A stretch of DNA of 64,000 nucleotides from Melampsora larici-populina 98AG31 (taxonomy: Eukaryota; Basidiomycota; Pucciniomycetes; Pucciniales; Melampsoraceae), in NCBI RefSeq assembly GCF_000204055.1, contig NW_006768767.1, positions 1,594,498 to 1,658,497 of the forward strand, written 5' to 3'. The position numbers were made by a program, and so were the translations under genes. The notes below the pieces were generated by a model. That model had not been told where the DNA came from and did not search any database. It worked only from the letters and a program-made list of their open reading frames with translations. Below, piece by piece: positions 9,850 through 21,695 of this stretch; within the stretch, counting starts at the first letter, position 1; each line of letters opens with the position of its first letter.

Positions 9850-12800
9850 TTAAACTGCAGCTACCTTTTTCTTCTTAGCTATACCTGCCACCAGCTGTTC
9901 CACCGCCGCCACAGCCTTTCCTAGTTCCCCATCAGGCACAAACTTTTGTTTTAGCCATTGGCAGATGCCAACAGCTCTCTCAATGGATCAAGAAGTGAGT
10001 CCACTACGTCAATTAGAGCAGACAATAGCTGCAGTCAAGAAAGTTCGTTCCACAGCGCAGGAAGATCCTACACAGCATAGGAAATTGCGGGCCAATTTCG
10101 CAAGTTTTGGGAACCTTTTTTCATTAAGCTTTCAATTAATGAAGGAGCCAAGTCAGTCACTACCTAAATAAATCGAAAGAAAAAAAGGAAAGGAGACTTA
10201 CACGCCACCAGTGACACTACAAGAAAGATAATATTTTCTGGGCAGAAAATTAAATTATTGATACACAAAAATATTGAGAGGCCAGGAGGAGAGCAAAAAA
10301 TGAATAAAAATATGCATCTTGTTCCCTGCGTTGAGAACTTCACTCCGCATGTTTTTCCGTATCTTTACAATCCCTATTGATAAGTGTACTAACAATCAAC
10401 CTTCACAATCATCCAATTACAACCTGTAACAAGCACTGAAATTTGGCTCATTAGTGTTTAGAGAAACTTTTGATTTCTGAAAATACTCATAACTTTTTCA
10501 ATTCCGGTCCAAAACGCTCGATTTTGAGTGCATTGGTAAGCTGGAATTGTCCTCCAAATAGTTCATAATAGGACCACACAGCATGCTGGTCTTCTAAAAA
10601 AGATATCATCTTTTTTATACATTTGTACATACAGATCCATAGAATGATTGTCATACTAGCTACATAGTTCTTGATCTTATGAAAGTTCGAGAGGAAGAGT
10701 TCAGCTTTCTAATGCACTTAAAATCGAGTGTTTTGAGGCCGATTTGACAAAGTTATAGGTGTTTTCAGAAATCAAAAGTTTCTCTAAACACTAATGAGCC
10801 AAATTTCAGTGCTTGTTACAGGTTGTAATTGGATGATTATGAAGGTTTATTGTTAGTACACTTATTGATACGGACTGTAAAAATATGGAAAAATATGGAG
10901 AGTGAAGCTCTCACCGCAGGGAACAAGATGCATATTTTTATTTATTTTTTGCCCTTCTCCTGGCCTCTCAATATTTTTGTGTATCAATAATTTAATTTTC
11001 TGCCCAGAAAACATTATATTTCGTGTAGTGTGAAGTAGTTCCGTGTCACACTCACACGGACAAATACCTGAAAGGTACTGATCAAGCTCTTCATCGCTTG
11101 TCAGAGCCTTGGTAGCAGAGCCACCAAACACGTTGGTTTCATCGAGTGGATCAACATCTTGTTTAGCTTCATCAGCCTCAGAGGTCGGCCTTGAGTCAAA
11201 ATGAGGGTTGTTCTGTTTGTACTCAGAAAACTTGCGGCGAAACAATTCATCGGCTCGAATTGCGTAATCAGGATACTTGTTCTTGAAGTACTCCAATCGA
11301 AGCCTAGGGTTCAGAATAGTTGCCATGATGATCGGATCACAGTGAAGTGCCTCTGTCTGATATTCTCACAGTTGTTTGATCATACCAGTGATCATATCAG
11401 ATAAGCCGTCATGTAAAGTCTTCTCTTTAATATCGGCCAGGACAGAAATCAAGCCAGAATACTGGAATAGGACAGAGGCCCCAGTAGGACCATCACCTTC
11501 CATTTTCTTGGTTGATCTTAGAAAACACTGGACAGAAACGAGATGAAAAGACAATACTGAGTCGAGGCAATTGTAAATAGAACAGACCATAGAGAACAAC
11601 TCACAACAAGGACATCATTCAAAGCCTCGATCGCTTTCCATTCGTCAGGAGTGATGGTGATACCTTCGTAAAAACCCTCTTGATGTTCGTTTATCATGAA
11701 GTTTATAACCTGAGAAAGATTGGTAATATTAGTAGTAGTTCATGAAGAGAGAAACATAATTCCAAGAGGATAAAACTCACAGATTTAGCCTTATACAGTC
11801 GTGTTTGAGCATCGGGCCAGATGTTCCATCTTTGTCCATGAGCAGCTATAAGTCCTCCACCCACAAATCCGAGTTGAGTTGCACAATTCTTGAAATGGTT
11901 TAGTCAAGGTGCGCTTGATGTAATCAACTTGTTAATTCTTTGTACCTTTGGGAAAAGATAGAGACAAAGGGTCAGTTATGTCTAAAGAATTATATCAAAA
12001 CAATACTTACTTTAGTTACTGCTTGGGGTAAGAGAGCAGCGTCAGGCTTCTGTAACTTGTAGTCAGGGGCCTTATCTTCATCCTCCGAGTCGTCGCTAGC
12101 CTCAACATCCTTACCCACTTCACCTTCCTGAGAATCCAGCTCATTGTCTGTCTCACTGACACCATCGAGTTCTTGCCCATCTTCATCAACAACTCTTCCA
12201 TCTGCCATCACGATCTTGGGTGGTGGAAGATGATCATCTGGAAGGAGTAGTCGGAGCCGCTTTCCAGAAGGAACAGTGGGCTTGATTTGACCGTGATCAC
12301 CTAGTCCAATCGATGAAAGTCCGGATTTTACTGTCAAAGCCAACTTGTGACAGTAACACCGGATTTGGTTGCAAGATGAGTTCCAAAAGACCGGGTTGTC
12401 ACAATCCATGAACATGATCTGAAGTTGACGTGCTAAGATAGGGTTGCTGGAACCTGAGTCTGTTGTCTGTGCTACCAGTAAGAACATTAAACAAAGTAAT
12501 TAGCATAGATAACATATGAAACAAGGAAAAAAAGATCAAAACTTATCTTTTTTTGAATTCCATGGCGAATCAGAAAGTTCCCTACCGGTCGAGCTAACAA
12601 AGCACTGTAGTGATTCCATGCAGTAAGTTTCAATGTCAAGTGGGTGACATGAAACTCCCAATTGTTGTCTATATAAGATACAGCAACCCCGATAAAGGCA
12701 CGTTTACCTCCTTTCGTGGTCCATACATTGTGTATGACACACACTTTTGAGTCAAGAGCCTATGAATATGTGATTCAGGAATGAGTTGTAGAAGGGAAAG

Positions 12801-13976
12801 AATATACAAGAAACAAATAGAAGAGACCAACCTGGAGAGTTTTAACCAAGTTCCCATGAAAATCCTGAAAGTACTCCATTGCACGCCGAGCCGACCACAA
12901 TGCTGACCAAAGAGTAGCGTTTGGATTGCATAAAATGAATGCAGCTTGAAGGCAGGGGTCTTCCATAGGGAGCCAAGGGATACAGTTACGAAGAAGCCAA
13001 AGAACGAGTATCATATTTAATAAAGAAACAGAGAATTTTGGTAAATTCAAGAAGTTGTGGAGGGTTGTCTTCTCGTGACAATACTTCTTAGCATCTTCTG
13101 CAGCCGCTCTTTGAGCTGCTTCTTCCTGATAAGTTGGAGGAAGATTTGCACCAGCTGTGATTGCTTCGTAACGCCCTTCGCAAGGTTTCCGACCAAGGTC
13201 ACCATCACGGTGTCCCTTCAAGTTAAATTTGCTTCTGGCATTGATCTTATATTCCCTGTCACACCATAAGCAAGTGTGATACCATGGCTTTTCGCCAGGT
13301 ATCTAAAATTCCGATATTTATCAAACATCATTATAATGAAATCTGATAAAAAAGTGGATTGAATAAAAATAAGGAAACCACTTTACCGGATCTCTTAGAT
13401 TCCCATCTTCATCTTTCCCATAATGCACAGGAGAGAAGTATGACTTCGGCTGGTTGTAGACAATCTTGGGCTTTGCAGTAGGAGGCGGTATCTCTTCAAT
13501 ATCTGAGTCTTGATCAGGGTTGACATTGTCGGGCAATTTGAAGTTCTTTGACTTTGACTTTGGCTAAGAGACAGGAAGAAACAAATTAGAAGGGAATCGA
13601 AACAAAGCAGGTTAAAGAAATGATTTACTCGTGTATTATGCTTAACTACAGCGGGTTTCTTTTGAACCAAAGATTTGCCTGGGACTTTTCGAGTGCGCTT
13701 GCCATTTGCGGGATTGACAGTGCTTTCGGAAGAGTTATCTTCAGGTTTGTCTACCTGAGGATCGTCCTCCTCATCTTCATCTTTGGTGACACAATTGGGA
13801 TCTTGCTCATCTTCGGGTTCACATTCAATGGGTGTGACTTTTGACTTAGCCTTAATGGCAGTGTTACGGAAATTGGAAGATGACTTGGAAGATGATGTGG
13901 ATTGAGAAGGACCTTTGGATGAACCTTTTGACTTGGATTTGACGGAAGAGCTTATTTTGTTTGTGTTTTGTTTCAT
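9850..13976 (-). pseudogene. hAT transposase of hAT-1, disrupted
   Basis: The likely start is ATG at 13976, giving a Ser/Lys-rich then acidic N-terminus. A BED-like zinc motif (TCLWCDREYK ... H) lies near 13200-13300. The RNase H-like core follows: NVWTTKGGKRAFIGVAV with NNWEF (12540-12740), then RCYCHKLALTVK (12320-12370). The hATC dimerisation domain is split by the foldback MITE at the LLHWW motif: the part before it is at 11031-11330, and the part after (LARNFLCCVGSSCAVERTF) is at about 10030-10110. Several short introns separate the exons. TGA codons at 10009-10011 and 9988-9990 interrupt the last exon. The stop is TAA at 9850-9852. hAT transposases cut and paste DNA; this copy should be inactive. 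Confidence 0.8.
10215..11030. mobile_element. Foldback MITE, CACTACA-ended, copy 1
   Basis: It begins CACTACAAGAAA and ends with the inverse TCGTGTAGTG, with a 3-bp duplication TGA at 10212-10214 and 11031-11033. Inverted arms of about 340 bases, including TTTTCTGGGCAGAAAATT, leave a centre of about 140 bases, so nearly the whole element can fold back. It has no coding capacity. The ends and 3-bp duplication suggest mobilisation by a CACTA-type transposase. Copy 2 is at 53959-54791. It sits in the last coding exons of the hAT-1 transposase. Confidence 0.85.
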
Positions 13977-14424
13977 TTTGTATGAATAGAAATGAGATGA
14001 TTTGTGCAATTGAGATAAGTTGAATGATAAGTAAAAGCAGAAATTGAAACAACTGTTGTGAGCTTTTGATGATTTGAAAGATAAGTAAAAGTAACAATTG
14101 TGATAAGACTGAGATACGCTCAGGTGGTGTAATAAGGAAGTATAACAGTTTTGAGCGGTCCTGTTTGACTGATGGATTGGTTTTAGAGAATTCAAGGCAT
14201 TGGCGCCGTCGTTCAACCGATTGAGCGGTTGCTGAAGATTGTAAATGACTATCCGTAAGTCCATGATGATGATTGAGGATTGTTCGAGTTGAAATCCTAG
14301 ATTGACAGCAGGCAATCGTGGTGCCAGTGGTGGTGACATATTGGCTCGGCCATATATGGATGCAAGGGGAAGTGACATCCCTGCTTTGGCTGAAGTGGAG
14401 GCAGGGTATCTGCCTGTATCTGCT

Positions 14425-14612
14425 TGGAGCTGCGCAGGGCCACACAGTTTGCGCAGTTTGCGCACATTGCGCTGTGCTGCGGTGTGAAAGTGCGCACTGG
14501 GTGACAAACCACCAAGCCCCGGTGGTGCTAAATGGCGCAGTGGGGTTTGGAGACAATCCCGCTGCAGTGAGGCGCCTCCCAGTGCATTTTTCGCGCAGGG
14601 TAGTGCGCTGCG
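14425..14612. repeat. hAT-1 subterminal GCGCAG-type repeats, right side
   Basis: Repeated TGCGCAG, TTGCGCA and GGCGCAGTGG motifs make this stretch much more GC-rich than its surroundings and mirror those at 9541-9665. They are likely transposase-binding repeats; this is an inference. Confidence 0.5.
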
Positions 14613-14624
14613 CGTCAGGGATTG

Positions 14625-14707
14625 CACCCACCAATCCTCCTGTACTCAATAAGAATCTCATCAATTCTTTTAAAATGATCAATGTGATCAACGACAATAC
14701 TGATCAT
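14625..14707 (-). pseudogene. BRCT gene, detached 5' fragment
   Basis: ATG at 14707 opens 27 codons plus two bases, reading from MISIVVDHIDHF to RRIGG. It stops exactly at the hAT-1 target duplication. Continuing from 7134 on the other side of the transposon completes a Cys codon and keeps the frame (CHWVTMRQF), so the two pieces were once one exon. The 8-bp duplication CACCCACC occupies 14625-14632. The start is the first ATG in frame; no domain is visible in this piece. Confidence 0.65.
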
Positions 14708-17299
14708 ATTTAAAAAAGAGATAAATTTTGATTTAGTAGATTAAAACTAAAATTTGTGATCACAAACAGAGAACACCAAGAGAATTTGTTGATAACACTA
14801 TGGATGAAACAAAATTGGTAAAGAAGAATCCAATAAGTGGGACAAATAAATCTTGAAAATCGTTAGAGAAGAGTAAACGAGATTTTTAAAAATGCTTGAA
14901 AACCATTACTCACCTCTTTGGCCAATTTGATACACTACTCTTCAAAGATGAGTAAGAATAAAATAAGACTCTTCGTTATGGATTTCACAACTCCCTAAGA
15001 GCACCCACTATGGTTGCGGTAAAGAGGTGATTTATTGTAACTTTACTGCTAAATTGCACACAGGTCCACTATGGGCCTGTTTTACACTTGCCGCCCCTGC
15101 AATAAATCAAATCTTGCATCACACTTGCTCAAATCTACCAAAGCTTAAAACTTGATTTATCATAGGATTTGACGCATCCAATCAGTCAACAACTGCATTA
15201 TTCAAAACCTCACTTCAACTTCAACTTCAAAACTCACACTTTGAAACTCAAACTTCAAACTTCAAAGCACAACTTCGAGTGTTCTTTACAACATTCAATT
15301 GATGTTTCAATTTGAATCATAGTTCTTTTGATCGGTGCTCTCAAAACCATTCCTAAACCAGTAAAATCTTCAGAATCTTCATTAATCAATACGACTAATT
15401 CAAATTTAAAACCATTAAATAGGTTCTCAATTTGGTTTTTCAAAGATGTATGTTGTTCATCTGTATCCATACAGGACAAGAAAGAAGAGGTGTGATAGAC
15501 AGATTGAATGACACAATGAATGATGTAAATATATAACTTGCTCAATGTTACAAATAGATCAAATCTAAGAGAAAATCAAACTTGGTGGAACACTGGTCAT
15601 AAGGACCTAAAGAGAACTGGTGCCAGTGATTTGCACAACCCATTTTGAGCCATAGATCAATCTATGAAACATTGCATTAAAAAGGCTGATAACAGAGTGT
15701 GTCTCTGGTGTATTGAATTTGATTATTGAGGAGGTCATCAAATCATGAACTTGATGACACCCAATTCTGCATCCCACTTATCAGGATGAACTGACTCAAT
15801 GCTTGAGACTGCATCAACATATGTAGATGAATCATTGGATGCAGTACCCATTTGGCCTGGTGTGCTAATTAGATGTGATGTTGCCTATGTTAGCTGGATA
15901 AAAGTGGCAAAGGCCTTCCAATCCTCATTGATTAGTAGTCACAGCAGATCTGATCTTTAGGTCCAACTATTGATCCTGAAATCCTGTTCAACTTGGACTT
16001 TTGGACTGGATTAGGGTCAATCTTTCCATTGAGATTGAGATTAATAATTCTTTCATTTGCTGAATGAGATACTCATCCCAATGCATTCTTCATTGATTGA
16101 TTTGTAAAATTTCCAAAGGCACCATACATTGTATAAATAATATAGCCAAAAAGGGCATCTAAAAACAACATTCAATTCAAAAGCTTCCTTTGCAAAACCT
16201 GTTTAGATTTGACCCAAGAAGATACAACATCAACAACCCCCAAAAGCTCTTGAACCCCCAGGCATAATCCCAAGAACAAAGATTAAGATTTATCATTTGA
16301 TAAGTAGTGAGTATATCCATCAACTACACCACAGGGTAAATCTCCTCGGCCTCGGTCGGTCATGGAGAGGTTTCCAGATGAGACCAAGCAAGAATCGTGA
16401 TCTGAACGGTTCCAGTCCCGTGATCTGTGTAAACAGTGACTGGAGCCGAGTTCAAACGGGAAAAGTCACCGTGCCACACGGTTCCCACTTTAACCGTGTC
16501 CAAACCAGCCTTCCCCTGGTCCCAGGGACATTTCGGATGTCAGAGACGGCTTGAACTGCGTTTCTGACACCGGATGGATGGCGTCACTTCTTTCCGATCG
16601 CATCCGGTGACTCATCATCACCGTGCAAAGGCGGTCTCCAATAGTGCATCGATTGCGGCGGTGTAAAACATGTTGCATGGCTTTGATTGTGGTGTGATCG
16701 ATCCATAACAACATGTTGCATCGGTTCGATTGCGGTGTAATCGATGCTTACTAACATGTTTTACACCGCAATCAATGTGATTAAAAATTCTACACTGTGG
16801 TCATTTGAGTATAAAAAGGTAAAAAGCCTCTATCAAAAGAAGAATTGTCGAGTACCCACTGAGCAGTTACTTCCAAGTTTTCTACTGGAATATTATCACA
16901 AAATATCCATTTATCCCAAGATTAAATCTTGTGAAGCATAATACTTACAACAATCCCAGAACCCCAATTCTAAACTGTTATCTCGAGTTTCCACTGTTGA
17001 GAATTTAAAAGATCTCCCAATTATCGCAAAATCATCTTGAAGTCTTCATTTTAATCCAGACAAATTTGTCTTAACATAATATTTTTTGTTATTTCTTCAT
17101 CAGAGCAAAACAAAACATTCACGAGACATGGTGGAGGAGCTTCCTGAGTGTGAGTTCATTCTGTAATTTTGCATCTCAAAGATGCGCAGCTTTCTGACAC
17201 CAAATCTTAGTCATCAGCTCATATAGGGGAGCAAATAATGTTCCCCGGTATAGCTGTGCTCTTTTTCGTAACAGAACAATTGCAGAATATGCAAAACTC
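14708..17299. other. Intergenic AT-rich stretch with weak ORFs
   Basis: A 71-residue frame starting MDTDEQHTSLKNQ ends at 15255 (minus) but has no recognisable domain. 15130-15280 is rich in AACTTCAA-type simple repeats. A GC-richer island lies at 16340-16640. A 17-base string of unknown function, GCGGTGTAAAACATGTT (16657-16673), is nearly inverted at 16755-16770. Confidence 0.5.
16640..16780. repeat. Cluster of direct and inverted ACATGTT / GCGGTGTAA repeats
   Basis: ACATGTTGCAT appears twice in direct orientation, and ACATGTTTTACACCGCAATC appears once inverted relative to the first GCGGTGTAAAACATGTT. The inner arms could form a hairpin. There is no clear duplication flank, so I do not call it a MITE. 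Confidence 0.5.
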
Positions 17300-20200
17300 T
17301 TGACGTTAGTTACCCACATGAAAAAAATGGCCACCTGCAAGGCTCTATTGGAAAAAAGAGCAGCCAGTAGTCATACCACAAGGCAATCATTGGTCCCCTC
17401 AACTCCTCAAAGAATAGAGACACCACCACAACAACTTCCAGGGCCTTCATCTTTAATCAGAGAGAGATCCTTATCTATCTCAAGGCAGAGAGATCCCTTT
17501 GTTTCCGGGCATCATCCAGCCGTTGTCCAATATCATTCCAGATCTTCCTCAGCTGAAATGGAGTCACCTGGTATTCCAGGCCCCTCAACTATGAACAGAG
17601 AAAGATCTTTATCTATTCCAAGGCAGGGAGATACTTTGGGTTCTGTGGATTCTCCAGCTGGTCTTCAATATCATTCAAGATCTACCTTGGTGGAAATGGA
17701 ATCACCTGGGAAGTTATCCATTACAAGGCAGAGAGCTTCCTCAGGTTCTGGAAATTCTTCAGCCTCAGGTCAACATCATTCCAGATCTTCATCTGTCAAA
17801 ATGCAATCACCTGGGCCCTCATTTATTTCAAGGAAAAGATCAACATCAATTTCCCCCAGGTCACTCTACAGTATGAGTCATATTGACATTGCTCATTTAG
17901 ATAAGTCCAGGCCTTCTTCAGTTGGAACGCAATCACCACCCTCATTTATTCCACGTCAAAGGTCCACCTTAAATTCACCCACATCACTCTACAACATGCC
18001 AAGGCAAAGCTCTACACGTATTTCACCTGTCTCACCCTACAATACAACGCCAGCAGGAATGGACAATTCAAATATATCACTGGAAAATAGTCTCAATCAG
18101 ACTGGTTCATCAGTGTCTGATGGACCCTCATCAGAAGCTGAAAACTTTGAAAATATGATGGAGCAAGTCATTAATGATGAACTTGGAGATGATGAAGAGA
18201 ACTGGGAGGATGTGGTGTATTACGGACCAAGTACCAAATACACCTCATCTTTTAAACAAGGCACCAGCAAAAAAGGGTTTCAAATAAATGATGATTTGTA
18301 CCCATTTGAAACATTGGAGGTATGTACCAAGTACAGAATGACCCCTGAAGCAAAGGTCATGATTTTTGATACTTTGAATTATCCTCTTCTTCAGAACATC
18401 ATTTCTGTGATGTGTTATGGTAAAGCACACAACTTGCTTTCTCAAACACAACATGAGACAGTACGCAGCGCAGTGAGTCTAGCTGGCCTCAAACTACCAT
18501 CTTACAAAACAATGAAGGGGCTATTGCGCAGAGTCAAAGATAAAATGGGGTTGAAAGTGGTATCAAAAATCAGTCCTCTGAACAATCCTTGCTATTCTTT
18601 GCCCCTGAAGGTACATTTAAAATTGGTATGTTGCTGTCAATTAATATAACATAATAGGTTCTGCTCCGATTGATGATTTTGTTGATGTCTCCAAATGCAG
18701 GATTTAGCAAAACCACATGTTGCGTGTGCTTTGGATTTTTACCCTGTGGTATCAAAGGATGGCCTGGTCAAATAATTTTGCCATAGTGACAAATGGCTGA
18801 ATGGTTTGGCAGCTCATCTGCGGGCCCCAATGGTGTACAGCTCTTTTGGCAATTTTTGCCTTTATGAGCCAGTCCAGCTAAGCTCAGGACAGGTAGTGGT
18901 ACCCACTCATTTTTATTATTTGGGTGATGATTTGGTAGCAGAATGTTTGCAACTGAAACTAGTGGATTATGAGCACCCAAGAGATTCATGTATGGAGATA
19001 ATGAAGGAGGGAAGAGTTGATTACAATGAAGTTGCAGTGTTTAACATTCTGGAATTTAGGAAGACCTTTGAAAACATAATTCTGCCAAATGGAGATCCTT
19101 CAAAAGTATTGTATGGTCATACTCTTTTTCGTGAGTATCTTTGAGATTTGGAGATTTAAATTTTTTCTACACATTGAACAAATGGACTATTGTTGATAGA
19201 ATGCATGGGCAATGGAACTGTGGTTCCAATCCCATTACCCAACCCGTGGAGAGCTAGAGCACAGGGCAAAATTGTTAGGGATATCCCATTAACAATGTAT
19301 AGTGATGACACTTCTGGTTCAACTTCCAAGAGGTTTAACAAGCACATGTGCTACTACTTTACTTACTCGGGCCTACCTTCAAAGCTAGCCAACTTGGAGT
19401 ACAACATACACTCGCTTGTCGCTTCTATCACTGCACATGCTCTGGAGTTGGGAGACAATATCGTAGACCAGTTAAAGTGAGTACACAAAACTTACTGCAA
19501 AGACTGTAACTAATATATAACTCTTTGATATGGGATAGCTTCTTGTCAAGAGAGGGTGTCTCTGCATACAATTCCAGTATCAAACAAGATGTATTAGTGA
19601 TTGCTGTTCAGCTGGTGCACCTGGGTGACTCCCCAATGCATGCTGAAATCACCAATACTAATATACCAGGCACTAGTCTGCACCCTTGTAGACAATGTCA
19701 TCTGGGGGTGGATTCAAAGGATTTGAGGCAGAGCAAAGAGTACATACGTGCTTTTGGAATCAACTCAGATGGCAAAATGGTATATTATTTTTCTACCTGG
19801 AAATAGTTATAGTTGTTGACTGACTTCTCTTGTATTCTTAGATTAGTGGTCAGTCCCGAGATTGGAGTGAAACAAAAAGGGTGTCCGAGCAGGTCTGGAA
19901 TGACTCACTGAAACCAAATATGATTTCCAAAGTGGATGCTTTGCAAAAGTCTTATGGTTTAAAAGACACAATGTTACAGCCGTTCATTGATAAATACAGA
20001 AAACTTTATCGTGAGGAAGGTCCAGCTAAGGCAAAAACTTTTGCTATGCAGTGTCAGAGTAGGCTTGGTGACAGGATGTGGAATCCATATTTCAAACTGG
20101 ATGGTATGTAGTTATGTCACATCATTTTGTGTTTCATTTGGATAGAACTCTTGGCTAAGCTTGAACATTTGCCAGGTTTTGATGGGCACTTAGATACACC

Positions 20201-21695
20201 CGTTGAGGTGCTACATGTGATCTTATTAGGAGTAGTCAAATATTTGTACAGGGATGCTCTTCAAAAGATACCAAAGACACATTTAGCTAGAGTGGTGGCT
20301 AAATGGAAAGCATTCAACATATCCGGACTAAAAATCCAGTAGTTGCAACCCTCAAGGCTTGTTCATTGCGCACTTTCTCTGACTGGTAAAGAATTTTGTA
20401 TTGTGGTCCAGGGTGCCCCTTTTGTACTTTTTGAATGGCTCAACGCAGATGAGAGGGCTGTATGGACTCATCTTGGTCATATGACGTCAAAGATATATCA
20501 ACTGGAAATCAAAAACATGGACAAGCATTGTCATCAATTGGACCAACCCATCAACCTTTTTCTGTGTGGTATGATCAAATTGAACGCAAGATGGGTGAAC
20601 AAACCTAAACTACACATGCTAACTCATCTGACTGCTGCAATCAGGCGTCATAGACCTCCATTACTGTACAACACAGACTCTTTTGAAAGTGAAAACATAC
20701 TTACCCCAACTGCATCTATTCATTCCAGCCGCATGACCATGGTTCACACCTGGCTGAGAATTTCCTAAATGTGGAAGTCTCACGGCATGATTTTGGTGGA
20801 GGCCTGGTTTGGAATGAAACCCATGGAAAGTGGACCAAAGGCGGATCCAAATTGGAGGCTCTCCAGCAGGATGGAAAGGTGATTGATAATACATTTGGGT
20901 TCAAGCTTTGCCAGTGGGAAGAAATTATGAATTCAAACTTGACATACTATGAGCCAGGGTTTAAAACACACCAGAAATTTACAACCGCTCAGAATTTCCT
21001 TTCTTTGCATGGGGATATTTTGGAGGTTGTCCCCTCTACTCTTCTAAAAAAAGGACAACAAGTGGAAAATGGGGACTTTGTGAGCGTATGTGACAAAATT
21101 TCCTTGCTACATGTATCATATCCAGTGTATTGACATTATTTTGACAATTAGCTAATGACTCCATACATGAACCCTCCAAAATGGACTGGGCAGATACGCA
21201 CAATATGGTCACCAAAGTATTCCACAGAGGATCACACTTCTCCAATCATTTCACTTGAATGGGGTTCAATGTCAAATGGCTACCATTCTTTCTATGGCAT
21301 GCAATCGCTCAAGATTGATCCCAATTATGTGGTCTCTCTATACCTTGATGTGAGTCAGCTTTCAAATATTTGTTTTGTAATGAGACCTGATGTGTTTGCG
21401 CCTGCAGGAAGTGAGGTGTTCAATCAATGTTCAGCATAATTGTTATGACTCCCAGTGTCAGACAGGAAGAGCACAGGACATCACAGAACATCAAATCTGT
21501 GAACCAGCAGCACCTTTGCAAACACTTGTTCACAAGAACTCATATCTTTTTATTGTAAACAGTGGCACCCTGTACAACAGTCAGGCACACTATGAATGGG
21601 CTCATATTGAACCAGAACAAGTCACTCCGGAAGCTTGGTCTCAAGCAATACATTGTGGGATAAGACGTTGGAAAGAAGAAGGGAAAAAAAGCTAG
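17300..21695 (+). pseudogene. High-copy basidiomycete family protein, probably transposon-derived, decayed
   Basis: This is a large multi-exon gene; the open frame extends upstream of 17300, so the start is uncertain. A Ser-rich repeat region is followed by a conserved body with landmarks YSDDTSGSTSKRFNKHMCYY, PCRQCHLG (Cys pair), DTPVEVLHVILLGVVKYLY, KPKLHMLTHLTAAIRRHRPP and INVQHNCY near the C-terminus. I associate this series with an abundant uncharacterised family in Agaricomycetes and rusts, probably the transposase of a CACTA/KDZ/Plavaka-like element; the exact class is unsure. Damage: TAA at 18773-18775, TAG at 20340-20342, and a one-base deletion near 20730 that shifts the frame after IHSSR. 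Introns such as 18611-18702 have good GT-AG ends. The end is the stop at 21693-21695. I found no terminal repeats. Confidence 0.6.
17440..17990 (+). repeat. Degenerate Ser-rich protein repeats
   Basis: About 40-45-residue units recur around RERSLSI-RQ followed by QYHSRSS and MESPG or MQSPG, giving roughly four diverged copies in the N-terminal part of the gene at 17300-21695. The region looks disordered. Confidence 0.6.

Larger units (their letters stand above)
7143..14624 (-). mobile_element. hAT-1 DNA transposon with two nested insertions
   Basis: The termini are AATCCCTGACG (7143-7153) and the inverted CGTCAGGGATTG (14613-14624), flanked by the 8-bp duplication CACCCACC. The element encodes a minus-strand hAT transposase (9850-13976). 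It has been invaded by a CACTA-type element (7199-9539) and a foldback MITE (10215-11030); without them hAT-1 is about 4.3 kb. Its insertion interrupts the BRCT gene. One terminal base is ambiguous, because the duplication and the terminus can share it. Very probably inactive, since the transposase carries nonsense codons and an insertion. Confidence 0.8.
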
